Below the pieces are notes generated by a model that did not search any database, was not told the origin of the DNA, and worked only from the letters and a program-made list of their open reading frames with translations. From Gallionellaceae bacterium (lineage in GTDB: Bacteria > Pseudomonadota > Gammaproteobacteria > Burkholderiales > Gallionellaceae): a stretch of 29,739 nucleotides of DNA. Position numbers and translations under genes: made by a program. Each line of letters opens with the position of its first letter. Within the stretch, counting starts at the first letter, position 1. This document shows, in pieces, positions 16,077 through 24,611 of this stretch. Location: positions 7,353 through 37,091 of the forward strand of contig DMCN01000096.1 of assembly GCA_003445795.1 (NCBI GenBank), read 5' to 3'.

Positions 16077-16970
16077 ATGACGCGCACCCGTTATCTCTCT
16101 GTAAATCGTATCGCCTTCTTCATCGCAGGTTTTCTGCTGCTTTCCACCTCACTTGCCGTTTCCGCAAACGACAATCCCAAGTGTGAACCCAATCCGGTGT
16201 TCAAGCGATTCGCCGGAGAGGTGATGGGCAGTTGCGAGCGGGCGCGTTTCAAGGCACTTGAACTCTGGGGGCGAAAGGAGGCGCCGGAGAATCCGAAGTC
16301 GCCGGTTCGTCCGTTCAACGTCGAAGGCGAGTACTGGTATTACTTCAACGATATCGAACCGGATGCCAAAGGCCGGCATCCTGGCAAGCTGGAGGTGCAG
16401 CGCAACTTCGAGAATGCGGTCCGCAGCGCCAAGGGCGTGATCCTGAACGCCAGTTCCGGCAAGGTGGTTTATCGAATCAAAAAAGGCAGCGACGAATTCT
16501 GGGGCGAATCGGGTTGCGGCCGTGGCGGCGATGACTGCTCGGCGGTGATGCACAAGATCGTGCGCGTCGCCGCGATGGAGCAGTCTGTCGTGGTTTCGGC
16601 GGAGCAGATCGCGAAGACAATCATGGATGAAGGCAAGGCCGTCTTTTACGGACTCTACTTCGACACAGACAAATCCGTGCTCAAGCCGGAATCCACCCCC
16701 ACCCTCACCGAGATCGCCAAATGGCTGAAAGAGAACCCGGCCAACAACGTGTTCATCGTCGGCCACACCGACATGCAGGGCAGCGTCGAACACAACCTCA
16801 CACTCTCGCGCAGCCGCGCCGAGGCAGTAGTCACCGCACTGGTCAAGCAGCACGGCATCAAATCCGAAAGACTGAAAGCGGAAGGCGTCGCCTCCTTCGC
16901 CCCGGTCTCCAACAACACCGCCGAAGCGGGCCGGGCCAAGAACCGGCGCGTTGAAATGGTGCTGCGCTGA
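16077..16970 (+). CDS. OmpA-family envelope protein
   Basis: 297 residues from the ATG at 16077, with AGGAG 8 bp upstream. A signal peptide or anchor covers residues about 10-30 (IAFFIAGFLLLSTSLAVSA). The N-terminal half (31-180) is an unfamiliar domain with two cysteine pairs, Cys36/Cys53 and Cys147/Cys154, that may form disulfides. The C-terminal OmpA domain (about 187-297) has YFDTDKSVLKPES, GHTDMQGS and SRSRAEAV and ends in KNRRVEMV, the fold that binds peptidoglycan. It has no beta-barrel region, so it is a periplasmic or membrane-tethered peptidoglycan-binding protein and not OmpA itself. It follows the secreted-protein gene. Confidence 0.85.
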   Translation: MTRTRYLSVNRIAFFIAGFLLLSTSLAVSANDNPKCEPNPVFKRFAGEVMGSCERARFKALELWGRKEAPENPKSPVRPFNVEGEYWYYFNDIEPDAKGRHPGKLEVQRNFENAVRSAKGVILNASSGKVVYRIKKGSDEFWGESGCGRGGDDCSAVMHKIVRVAAMEQSVVVSAEQIAKTIMDEGKAVFYGLYFDTDKSVLKPESTPTLTEIAKWLKENPANNVFIVGHTDMQGSVEHNLTLSRSRAEAVVTALVKQHGIKSERLKAEGVASFAPVSNNTAEAGRAKNRRVEMVLR

Positions 16971-17063
16971 CCCGGCAGCCATCATGCGCGCCCCTTACAA
17001 CGCAAGTCTGGCTTAAACCGTACGCTTCCCCCTCTGGTTCTGCTCAAGTAGAGGTTTCGTTTG

Positions 17064-17294
17064 CTACCCGGAAGTGCTTTCTTGTTTGGCGAGAAAAGGG
17101 GCGACGCCATCGATAAAGGTGGTCTGCCCTTTTATTGCCATTACCCGATGCTCCAATGCACAGCTGACTATTTCACAGAAGCGGTACATCTGCTTTAGTT
17201 TGCGTTCAGCTTCCTCTTGATTGCTGCCCAAGATCATTAGGCGCGCGATTGGCAGACCATCGCGCGTCTTTATGGAAAAACAAAATTTTTGCAT
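17064..17294 (-). CDS. 76-residue hypothetical protein
   Basis: I do not recognise a family. It is predicted to be soluble, with a strand-rich start (MQKFCFSIKTRDGLPIARL), a charged helix (NQEEAERKLKQMYRFCEIV) and four cysteines or near-cysteine positions but no CxxC. The ribosome-binding site is strong: AGGAGGGGAG ends 5 bp before the ATG, which is the main reason to accept it. It stands alone, converging on the OmpA-type gene, with about 170 bp of AT-richer sequence upstream. Confidence 0.6.
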   Translation of the reverse strand: MQKFCFSIKTRDGLPIARLMILGSNQEEAERKLKQMYRFCEIVSCALEHRVMAIKGQTTFIDGVAPFLAKQESTSG

Positions 17295-17463
17295 GAACTC
17301 CCCTCCTGAGGGTTTTCACAAAAGCGGCGATCTTGTTTTTATGTTTTCGACCTTCTTGCACTATCTACGATCAGCCGGATAATAACCGTACCATATTTAT
17401 GGTTTTGTGTCTGCCCCAAAAAGCAAGAACTAAAGGGGGTTAGCATCAAAATACTTTCCAATG

Positions 17464-17489
17464 AAAAAGCCCGGCATCACCGGGCTTTT
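17464..17489 (-). terminator. intrinsic terminator after the MHS transporter operon
   Basis: Stem AAAAGCCCGG/CCGGGCTTTT (17465-17489) with a 5-nt loop. On the minus strand it is followed by a T run and lies about 90 bp after the transporter stop. It could act in both directions. Confidence 0.8.
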
Positions 17490-17578
17490 CTATTAGCTGA
17501 CAGATCAAAGGGTTCAGCTTCGCATTTAATTTCCCAAAACCAGACCATAGCTCCCGGCGGTTCGCACGTAAGTGGCGA

Positions 17579-18844
17579 TCAACCGCCTCTCACCTCGCGC
17601 CGTCTCAAATATAGCCCCAGCCCCAACCCCACCACGCAAAGCACCGCCATGTAGTGCACGGGTGCCAGCGCATCCAGCGGCAGCAGCGCGCCGATCAGCA
17701 TGGGCGTCAGACCGCCGAAGATGGCGTAGGCGACGTTGTAGGAGAACGACAGGCCGGAGAAGCGCACCACGGGCGGGAAGGCCATCACTGCCGTGCTCGG
17801 GATCACACCAATCACGCCGACGAAGAAGCCGCACACCGCATATGCCCAGTAGATGTCGTCCGGCGTTACGCCCAGGCGCTGGTAAAGCAACCACGAAGTT
17901 GCCCCCAGCGCGATGCAGCCGAGCGCCAGCACGCGGCCCGCGCCGAACTTGTCCGCCAGTGCGCCGAACACGATGCAGCCGATACTCAAAAACAGAGTTG
18001 CGACACTGTTGGCCTGCAAGGCGGTCACGGCCGGAATGCCGTACAGCTTCTGGATCAGCGTCGGCGTCATCAGGATCATCACCACCACGGCGGCGGAGAG
18101 CAGCCAGGTCATGAGCATGGTGAGCACGATGGCCGGGCGATGTTCGCGCACCACGGTCTTCAGCGGCAATTCGTTCGCCAGTTGCTGGCGCGATTGCATC
18201 TCCCTGAACACCGGGGTCTCGTGCAGGTACTGGCGCAGCCACACCGACACCAGACCGAACACGCCGCCGAGGATGAAGGGGATGCGCCAGCCTTCTTCCA
18301 GCAGCGCAACGGGATCGTAGGAACGGTTCACGGCGGTCGCCACCAGCGAACCCAGCAAAATGCCGCCGGTGAGTCCGGCGGTGAGCGTGCCGCAGGCGAA
18401 ACCGACATGGCGTTGCGGCACATGCTCGGAGACGAACACCCACGCGCCCGGCACCTCGCCGCCGATGGCCGCGCCCTGCATCACGCGCAGAGCGAGCAGC
18501 AGCAGCGGCGCAGCGATACCGATGCTGGCATAGGTGGGCAGCAGGCCGATGGCCAGCGTCGGGATCGCCATCAGGAAAATGCTCAGCATGAACATCTTCT
18601 TGCGCCCGAGCAGGTCGCCGAAGTGCGCCATGATGATGCCGCCCAATGGACGCGCCAGATAACCGACCGCGAAGATGCCGAAGGTCTGCGTCTGGCGCAG
18701 CCACTCGGGCATGTCGGGCGGAAAGAACAGTTGCGCGATGACTCCGGCGAAAAACACGAAGATGATGAAGTCGTAGAACTCCAGCGTGCCGCCGAGGGCG
18801 GACAGCGTCAGCGTGCGGTAATCGTTACGGCTCAGGCTGGACAT
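17579..18844 (-). CDS. MFS transporter of the metabolite:H+ symporter (MHS) family
   Basis: 421 residues with about twelve membrane helices. The MHS type (ProP, KgtP, ShiA, CitA relatives) shows in LGGTLEFYDFIIFVFFAGVI in helix 1, ARPLGGIIMAHFGDLLGRKK in the 2-3 loop, and RVMQGAAIGGEVPGAWVFV followed by a GFACGT segment. Relatives import organic acids, osmolytes or aromatic acids by proton symport; the substrate cannot be told. GGAGGGG precedes the ATG. The start overlaps the previous membrane-protein gene by 20 bp, making this the last gene of a four-gene run that ends at the terminator at 17464. Confidence 0.88.
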   Translation of the reverse strand: MSSLSRNDYRTLTLSALGGTLEFYDFIIFVFFAGVIAQLFFPPDMPEWLRQTQTFGIFAVGYLARPLGGIIMAHFGDLLGRKKMFMLSIFLMAIPTLAIGLLPTYASIGIAAPLLLLALRVMQGAAIGGEVPGAWVFVSEHVPQRHVGFACGTLTAGLTGGILLGSLVATAVNRSYDPVALLEEGWRIPFILGGVFGLVSVWLRQYLHETPVFREMQSRQQLANELPLKTVVREHRPAIVLTMLMTWLLSAAVVVMILMTPTLIQKLYGIPAVTALQANSVATLFLSIGCIVFGALADKFGAGRVLALGCIALGATSWLLYQRLGVTPDDIYWAYAVCGFFVGVIGVIPSTAVMAFPPVVRFSGLSFSYNVAYAIFGGLTPMLIGALLPLDALAPVHYMAVLCVVGLGLGLYLRRREVRGG

Positions 18845-19439
18845 GAACAGTTCCCCTCCTTTGTTTCCACCAGTGCCTCACCTGCGCGGCCAGCGCATAG
18901 ATGCCCAGCCACGGATCGAGCAGGTAATCCCACAGATTTGGCGACTCGTACCAGCCGATGCTCCACGCGGCCACCGCCAGCGCGATGCCCAGCGCCAGCA
19001 GAATGGAATGACGCAGCGCCGCCCAGGCGGCAAAACCCAGCAAGGCCAACATGAACCACAGGTTGCCGTAACCGAGGCGATAGGGATCGAAGGAGCCGAG
19101 ACCCAGCACGAGAGGATAGAACAGCAATGCAGCGATGGCGATCGCCTGCACAGCACGCGCGCGATTCTCGTCCAGCACCAGCCCGCAGCCGCTCAGGGTG
19201 CGGGCGCTGGCGAGCAGCAGGAACAACAGCGTGAGAATGCTCAGGTCGCCGGTGATGCCGCGCAACAAACCGGCCAGCGACAAGCCCGCCACGGGGACCA
19301 GCAACACCAGCAGCACCGCCAACAGCACAGCCATCCGCTGCGGCCAAGGCAGCGCCTGCACGCGCCGCTGGCGCAACAGCAGCGCGAATACCGCCAGCGT
19401 GATGCCCGCGAGGCCGCTCAGGTCAGTGTCCCAATGCAT
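18825..19439 (-). CDS. small polytopic membrane protein, unknown
   Basis: 204 residues with about six hydrophobic helices, for example LAGITLAVFALLL, MAVLLAVLLVLLVPVAGLSL, LLFLLLAS, AIAIAALLFYPLVLGLGSF and LALGIALAVAAWSIGWY. I recognise no family; the motif FDPYRLGYG in a loop could be a useful search string. AAGGAAT lies before the ATG. The start overlaps the BNR gene by 17 bp and the end overlaps the transporter by 20 bp, so it is embedded in this operon and may form part of the same membrane system. Confidence 0.75.
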   Translation of the reverse strand: MHWDTDLSGLAGITLAVFALLLRQRRVQALPWPQRMAVLLAVLLVLLVPVAGLSLAGLLRGITGDLSILTLLFLLLASARTLSGCGLVLDENRARAVQAIAIAALLFYPLVLGLGSFDPYRLGYGNLWFMLALLGFAAWAALRHSILLALGIALAVAAWSIGWYESPNLWDYLLDPWLGIYALAAQVRHWWKQRRGTVHVQPEP

Positions 19440-20814
19440 ATGATTCCTTGTTCAGTCGTTTGCGCAACCAAGTCTGGTCGAACGTCACATGTTTGATGAA
19501 CACGCGGTTCCAGGTGTAGCTCAGGTGGATATCACCGTTGCCCGCCTGGATCAGATACGGGTAGGAGAACTCGAAGCCACAACCGCCGTCCGCGCGCACA
19601 CGCGCCTTGGCGGACTCGACATACTCTTTCAGCGTCGCCGCCGGTGCATGGGCGAGCCGCCGGTCGGAGTTCTGCAACAATTCTTCCACGATGTGCAGGC
19701 ATTGTTTCTCGTCCAGATTCTTGTCGCGCACCACGCGCATCTCTTCCAGACGGTGCAACTCTTTCCAGTCCTGTCCGCCGTCTTCCGACAGCATCAGCGA
19801 CAGGCTGTCACGCCCCTGCTCCAGATGGTTCAGCACCGCCAGCATACGGCCGTCAGGCAGCGTGATGCCGGACAACGCCGCATCGGGATTGGGGAAAGAC
19901 GACTTCTCCACCTTGCCCCAGCTCTTGCCGCCGTCCTCGCTGCGCAGGCTGCGCGCCAGATGCGGATTGTCCTTGCCGGAATAACGCGTCAGCACCAGCG
20001 CCTCGTTCTCGTTGCGCACCATCACCACCGGTTGCAGGGTGCCCTGCCCGGCGCGCGCGAGGCGCTGCTTGTCGATGACGTTGCCGCTCGCATCCAGATG
20101 CAGCATCTCGGCGAACTTGCTGACGAACTCGTGATACACCGGTAGGCCCATGCTGCCGTCGGCGTAGAGGAAGGGCGCGCCCTTCACCAGCGTGCTGATG
20201 TTGATGAACGGCGAAGTGATCAGGCGGCGCGGCGCGCTCCAGTTCGCGCCTTCGTCGGTCGAACGCATCACGGTGATCGAACTGCCTGCCCAGCCGCCCA
20301 GCGACACGGTCACATAGAACAGCTGCAGACTACCGTCGGCCGCGCGTCCCACCACGGGATTGCCGAGCTTGGCGACATAGCGGTGCAGCGCGCGTTGCGT
20401 GCCCTTGCGGTCCACCACCACATGCTCATCGCTCCACTCACCCTTGGCCGGATCGAACAGCGCGCTGTTGATGGTCACATCGGAAGCGCCCTCGCGACTG
20501 CCGGTGAACCAGAACGCGCGGATGCGCCCGTCCTTCAATTCGATGAGCGAGGAGGCATGGGTCTGGGCATGCAATCTGGACGAGGCGAGATGGCTGGCAT
20601 AACGGCCGCGCGCGGCGCGCTGCTTCTCGGCGAGGAGTTCGCGGTATTGTTTCCGCGTCAGCGGTTTCTTTGCAGCCGCAACCGGCTGCGCGGGTGCGGC
20701 TTCCGGCACCGGGATGCGGAAACCGAACGCTGGGGCGGGCCGTTGCCAAGCCTTGTGCAGACCGAAACCGAAGGCCAGCAGCACCGCAGCCAGCGCCAGA
20801 TAACGCTTCAGCAT
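19423..20814 (-). CDS. membrane-anchored BNR-repeat (sialidase-like) protein
   Basis: 463 residues. One N-terminal membrane helix (LALAAVLLAFGFGLHKAW) and a Pro/Ala-rich linker precede a beta-propeller domain (about 75-460) on the outside of the inner membrane. Three Asp-boxes mark the propeller: STDEGANW (185-192), SEDGGKSW (292-299) and SEDGGQDW (343-350). Sialidases also need an Arg triad, an Asp and a Tyr/Glu pair; FWFTGSREGASD near 102 resembles the first Arg region, but I cannot confirm the set. It may be a glycosidase acting on another sugar or a glycan-binding protein. It starts 10 bp after the ArnT-like gene and overlaps the next by 17 bp. Confidence 0.8.
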   Translation of the reverse strand: MLKRYLALAAVLLAFGFGLHKAWQRPAPAFGFRIPVPEAAPAQPVAAAKKPLTRKQYRELLAEKQRAARGRYASHLASSRLHAQTHASSLIELKDGRIRAFWFTGSREGASDVTINSALFDPAKGEWSDEHVVVDRKGTQRALHRYVAKLGNPVVGRAADGSLQLFYVTVSLGGWAGSSITVMRSTDEGANWSAPRRLITSPFINISTLVKGAPFLYADGSMGLPVYHEFVSKFAEMLHLDASGNVIDKQRLARAGQGTLQPVVMVRNENEALVLTRYSGKDNPHLARSLRSEDGGKSWGKVEKSSFPNPDAALSGITLPDGRMLAVLNHLEQGRDSLSLMLSEDGGQDWKELHRLEEMRVVRDKNLDEKQCLHIVEELLQNSDRRLAHAPAATLKEYVESAKARVRADGGCGFEFSYPYLIQAGNGDIHLSYTWNRVFIKHVTFDQTWLRKRLNKESYALGH

Positions 20815-20824
20815 GCCGCCCCCG

Positions 20825-22546
20825 TCATCGGCATTCGCTCCGGATCTTCGCGGGCGGAGTCAGCGTCCTGGCGGTGGATTCGATCAGCACTTCCTTGACG
20901 AAGAGATGTTCGAACACCTTGCCTTCGAGCAACATCTGTTTGATCTCCGGCGCGTACTGGCGACCGTTGATCTCCAGCCGCTCGCCGATCACTTTGCACT
21001 CGGCGCAGGGCTTCTCCTGGAAACCCATGCGCACGGCGAACACGCGGAAACGTTTCGCCAGCGATTCGGCATTCACACCGTCGAGATGGTCGTAGTAGCC
21101 CAACACGTTCGCGCCCGGCAGCAGGAAGCGGTGCCCTTCGTCCTTGCCGATGAACTTGTTGCACGGCACCCACACATCCTTGCCCGCCAGCGACTGTTGC
21201 ACTTCGGCGCTGAAATTGCCGCGTTCGCCGTCGAACGGGTGCAGGAAGGAAGCCAGCGTGAGATAGGTCAGCAGCATCACCACATTCACCAGCAGGCGCG
21301 TGTAGCGCGCGATGAAGATACCGGCCAGCAGCAACACGGTGGTGACAAGCAACAACACCCAGTAGCTCCAGTCGTACAGAGCACCGCCGCTCTCGTCTTG
21401 CAGGCGCAGCGACATGCGCACCAGCAGCGCCAGCACCAGACCCGCCATCAGCAGCGCGCCGACGAACCACTTGCGGTCTATCCTGTCCCAGTAGAACGCC
21501 ATCAGCACCGCCACGGCAGGCATCGCCTCCAGCAGGTAGCGCGCCGAGCGCTGGCTGGCCAGACTGAACATGAAGAACAGCGCGGCCATCCATATCCAAA
21601 GGTATTTCTCGCTATCGGTGGTCTGCTTGCGCTGGCGGAAAGCCGTCCACATCAAGCCGAGTACCGGCAGGCCCAGCAGGCCCGCATTCTGTGCATAACC
21701 CAGCGACAGGCTCCAGATGCTGCTCGGCCCCCACAGCATAGTGCCGAGATAATTGCTGCTCTGCACCTTGCTCATGTTCTCCTTCCAGAAGAACTCGTTC
21801 CATAGCCCAACCGTGTCCGGCTCCAGCAGGAACCACAGACCGAACACCAGCAGGCCGATCACGCCGGTGATCACCGGCTTCCAGGAATCACGCGCCAGGA
21901 ACTCGCGCAAGCGGTACTGGCGATGGTGCAGATACCACCAGCTCAGGCCGAAACCGACCGGCAGCACGAAGAAGAAGGATTTGTACAACAAGCCCACGCC
22001 GGTGAGCAGACCCATCGCCACGGGTATCCAGAAGCGCGACTCGAAGGTGAACGGCCGCCAATATAAAAGAGTAAAGAACGGCAGGAACAGCCAGAACACG
22101 ATGCCCGGATCGGTCAGATAGGGACGCCCGAAACGGTAGGTGCTGAAAAAAGCGAGGAAGGTGAGCAGCGCAACAAAGCCGGTCTCGGTCTTGCCGGTCA
22201 GGCGTTTCGCCAGCAGGAACACCAGCAGGCTGGTGAGCAGGGTGTAGATCACGCTGGGGTAGCGCAGATGCCACAGGTCCCATTGCTGGCCCCAGTCGGT
22301 CGCCACGATGGCATGCCAGAACATCATCGGCGGCTTGAAGTTGCGCCCATAGTCCAGCTCCGATTGCAGCGGCAGCCAGTGGCCGCTGTCCGCGGTCATG
22401 CGCGCGACGTGCACGTACAGGTATTCGTCGCTGTTCTTGGGGATATGCTGGCTGCCTAGGCCGTAGAAATAGACGAACACGGCGAGCAGACTCGCCATGA
22501 TGAACCACGCCAGACGCAGGCGCGCGTCGCGATTTGAATTGAGCAT
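20825..22546 (-). CDS. ArnT/PMT-like membrane glycosyltransferase (GT-C fold)
   Basis: 573 residues from the ATG at 22546; an upstream in-frame start would add about 31 residues with no support. Around twelve membrane helices are followed by a soluble C-terminal part of about 120 residues. The first periplasmic loop has NSDEYLYVHVARMTADSGHW, matching the acidic motif of ArnT-type enzymes (DE-x-x-YA in ArnT). These enzymes transfer a sugar from undecaprenyl phosphate to lipid A or another surface acceptor. Acceptor and sugar are unknown; this is not E. coli ArnT itself. It heads the minus-strand operon and diverges from the epimerase-GT2 genes, which could make its lipid-linked donor. Confidence 0.83.
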   Translation of the reverse strand: MLNSNRDARLRLAWFIMASLLAVFVYFYGLGSQHIPKNSDEYLYVHVARMTADSGHWLPLQSELDYGRNFKPPMMFWHAIVATDWGQQWDLWHLRYPSVIYTLLTSLLVFLLAKRLTGKTETGFVALLTFLAFFSTYRFGRPYLTDPGIVFWLFLPFFTLLYWRPFTFESRFWIPVAMGLLTGVGLLYKSFFFVLPVGFGLSWWYLHHRQYRLREFLARDSWKPVITGVIGLLVFGLWFLLEPDTVGLWNEFFWKENMSKVQSSNYLGTMLWGPSSIWSLSLGYAQNAGLLGLPVLGLMWTAFRQRKQTTDSEKYLWIWMAALFFMFSLASQRSARYLLEAMPAVAVLMAFYWDRIDRKWFVGALLMAGLVLALLVRMSLRLQDESGGALYDWSYWVLLLVTTVLLLAGIFIARYTRLLVNVVMLLTYLTLASFLHPFDGERGNFSAEVQQSLAGKDVWVPCNKFIGKDEGHRFLLPGANVLGYYDHLDGVNAESLAKRFRVFAVRMGFQEKPCAECKVIGERLEINGRQYAPEIKQMLLEGKVFEHLFVKEVLIESTARTLTPPAKIRSECR

Positions 22547-22569
22547 AGAGACCAGACTTAATAAAAAAC

Positions 22570-22591
22570 GGAACGAAATAATCGACGTTCC
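22570..22591. promoter_or_regulatory. inverted repeat in the divergent glycan-cluster promoter region
   Basis: GGAACG (22570-22575) and CGTTCC (22586-22591) flank 10 bp. Lying 24 bp from the ArnT-like start in a shared 167-bp divergent region, it could be an operator for both operons. No regulator gene is next to it. Confidence 0.3.
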
Positions 22592-22669
22592 CTGATGACC
22601 CGACCGCCTCGCAAATCGATCAGTGTCGCGGCGCGGCATGGTAGCATGGAAGCCTCGTTTCGAGCGATT

Positions 22670-22687
22670 CCCGCCCCTGCCGGCGGG
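22670..22687 (+). promoter_or_regulatory. GC-rich leader hairpin before the epimerase gene
   Basis: CCCGCC (22670-22675) pairs with GGCGGG (22682-22687) around CCTGCC, followed by GTTT. It lies 26 bp before the TTG start and could affect translation or early termination. Confidence 0.3.
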
Positions 22688-22713
22688 GTTTCACACTCAC
22701 GGAAAGGAACACC

Positions 22714-23631
22714 TTGAAGGCACTGGTTCTCGGCGGCGGCGGCTTCATCGGCTCGCATCTGGTCACGGCGCTGTTGGCGCAGGGCGCGCAAGTGCGCGTG
22801 CTCGAGCGCCCTTATCGCGAGCGCTCGCCCGTGCTGCCCGCCCATCCCGCGCTGCAATGGCAGGAGGGCGATTTCGGCAACGCCCAGGAACTCCACCGCG
22901 CGCTCGACGGTGTCGATGTCGTGTTCCATCTGGTCTCCACCACACAGCCTCAATCGTCCAACGACGATCCGTCTTTCGATGTCAGCAGCAATCTGCTTGC
23001 CACGCTCAACCTGCTCGAACAACTGCGCGCGCAAAAACAAACCCGGCTGGTGTTCATCTCCTCCGGCGGCACGGTGTACGGTCGACCGCAGCAGACGCCC
23101 ATCCCCGAATCGCATCCGACCGAGCCGACCTGCTCCTACGGCATCGTCAAGCTCACCATCGAAAAATATCTCGCGCTCTACCAGTTGCTGCACGGGCTCG
23201 AATACCGCGTGCTGCGCCTGGCCAACCCCTACGGTCCCGGCCAGGAAGCAAACCGCGCCCAGGGCGTGATCGGCACTTTTCTGTCGCGCGTGGTGCATGA
23301 CGAGCCCATCGAAGTGTGGGGCGACGGCTCGGTTGTACGCGATTACCTCTATATTTCGGATACCATCTCGGCGTTGTTGCAGGCCGCCAGCCATCAGGGG
23401 ACCGAACGCGTCTTCAACATCGGCTCCGGCAACGGCCACAGCATCCGCGAGATCATCGCAGCCGTGGAGCAAGTGAGCGGCAAGAAAGCCAGAGCCAGCT
23501 ACACCGCGGCGCGCAAGTTCGATGTGCCGGTGAGCGTGCTCGACATCGAGCGCGCCCGCAAGGAACTCGGCTGGCAGCCCAAGGTGAATCTGAGCGAAGG
23601 CCTGCGCCTGACGCTCGCCCATATCAAATAG
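22714..23631 (+). CDS. NAD-dependent sugar-nucleotide epimerase/dehydratase
   Basis: 305 residues, an extended short-chain dehydrogenase of the GalE type. Seen: Rossmann motif GGGGFIGSH (7-15), the Ser pair in FISSGGTVYG (115-123) and the catalytic Tyr142/Lys146 in SYGIVK. Relatives epimerise or dehydrate UDP- or dTDP-sugars; the substrate is unknown. The start codon is TTG, chosen because GGAAAGGAA lies 6 bp upstream and the first residues MKALVLGGGGFIG give the usual distance to the glycine motif. It opens the plus-strand run and the GT2 gene starts 13 bp after its stop, so it probably supplies the nucleotide sugar for that enzyme. Confidence 0.9.
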   Translation: MKALVLGGGGFIGSHLVTALLAQGAQVRVLERPYRERSPVLPAHPALQWQEGDFGNAQELHRALDGVDVVFHLVSTTQPQSSNDDPSFDVSSNLLATLNLLEQLRAQKQTRLVFISSGGTVYGRPQQTPIPESHPTEPTCSYGIVKLTIEKYLALYQLLHGLEYRVLRLANPYGPGQEANRAQGVIGTFLSRVVHDEPIEVWGDGSVVRDYLYISDTISALLQAASHQGTERVFNIGSGNGHSIREIIAAVEQVSGKKARASYTAARKFDVPVSVLDIERARKELGWQPKVNLSEGLRLTLAHIK

Positions 23632-23644
23632 ACAGACAAAGAAC

Positions 23645-24607
23645 ATGAGCTCTTGCACCCTATCCATCGTCATCCCGGTCTATCGCAGCGCGCCCATCCT
23701 GCCCAAGCTGGTGGAAGCGATCGCCGCCGAGATGCAAACGGAAGGACTGACCGGAAAATTCGAACTGATCCTGGTCAACGACTGCAGCCCGGACAACAGC
23801 TGGCATGTCATCCGCGAACTGGCGAAGACCAACGACTTCATCAAAGGCATCACCCTGCGCCGCAACGTCGGCCAGCACAACGCCATCATGGCCGGGCTGC
23901 ACAACGCCGGCGGCGAATTTGTCGTACTGATGGACGATGACCTGCAACACCCCCCCTCGGCCATCGCCGACATCGTCAAGGCGCTCGCCGACGGCTACGA
24001 CGTCTGCTACACCCACTATCTCAACCGCCAGCATGCGGCGTGGAAGAAACTCGGCAGCTGGTTCAACGACCGCATGGCAACGCTGCTGCTCGGCAAGCCC
24101 AAGGGCCTGTACCTCTCATCCTTCAAGGGATTGCGCGGCGAGATCGTCGAAGAGATCATCCAGTACGACGGCCCCTACACCTACATCGACGGTCTCATCC
24201 TCGACGTGACGCGCTCGATCACCACCGTGGACATCGAACATCAGGCGCGCTTCGAGGGCGAGAGCAACTACACCTTCGGCCGCCTGTTCTCGCTGTGGAT
24301 GAAGATGGCCACCAGTTTCTCGGTGTTCCCGCTGCGTATCGCCACCTATGCCGGTTTCGGACTGGCCGCGCTGAGCCTGGTGATGATCTTCGTGGTGATC
24401 GGACAGAAACTGCTGTTCCCCGAACTGCCGCGCGGCTGGGCCTCCACCATCGCCACCATATTGTTCATCGGCGGCATCCAGACCCTGTGCATCGGCTTGG
24501 TCGGCGAATATCTCGGCCGCACCTACCTGAAACTCAACCGCAAGCGGCAGTTCGTCATCGGCAATACGACGTGGCAGAAACGCGCCGGACGGTCCGCCAA
24601 TAATTGA
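23645..24607 (+). CDS. family 2 glycosyltransferase, polyprenyl-phosphate-sugar synthase type
   Basis: 320 residues. An N-terminal GT-A domain begins LSIVIPVYRSAP, with NDCSPDNS near 45 and the metal-binding DDD (97-99) in VLMDDDLQHPP. Two C-terminal membrane helices (about 235-260 and 268-295) end in the charged segment GRTYLKLNRKRQFV. This is the layout of ArnC, GtrB and DPM1 enzymes, which attach a sugar to undecaprenyl phosphate on the cytosolic side. It sits between the epimerase and the first kinase gene (4 bp gap), and faces the divergent ArnT-like transferase that would use such a lipid-linked sugar. Confidence 0.9.
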   Translation: MSSCTLSIVIPVYRSAPILPKLVEAIAAEMQTEGLTGKFELILVNDCSPDNSWHVIRELAKTNDFIKGITLRRNVGQHNAIMAGLHNAGGEFVVLMDDDLQHPPSAIADIVKALADGYDVCYTHYLNRQHAAWKKLGSWFNDRMATLLLGKPKGLYLSSFKGLRGEIVEEIIQYDGPYTYIDGLILDVTRSITTVDIEHQARFEGESNYTFGRLFSLWMKMATSFSVFPLRIATYAGFGLAALSLVMIFVVIGQKLLFPELPRGWASTIATILFIGGIQTLCIGLVGEYLGRTYLKLNRKRQFVIGNTTWQKRAGRSANN

Positions 24608-24611
24608 TTGC

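Noticed and set aside
17526..18704. 392-codon minus-strand frame with Arg/Ala-rich translation
   Set aside because: Out-of-frame shadow of the MHS transporter; composition is typical of a wrong frame in GC-rich DNA.
17654..19054. 466-codon plus-strand frame rich in Gln, His and Arg
   Set aside because: Antisense to the transporter and membrane-protein genes; no domain and no start signal.
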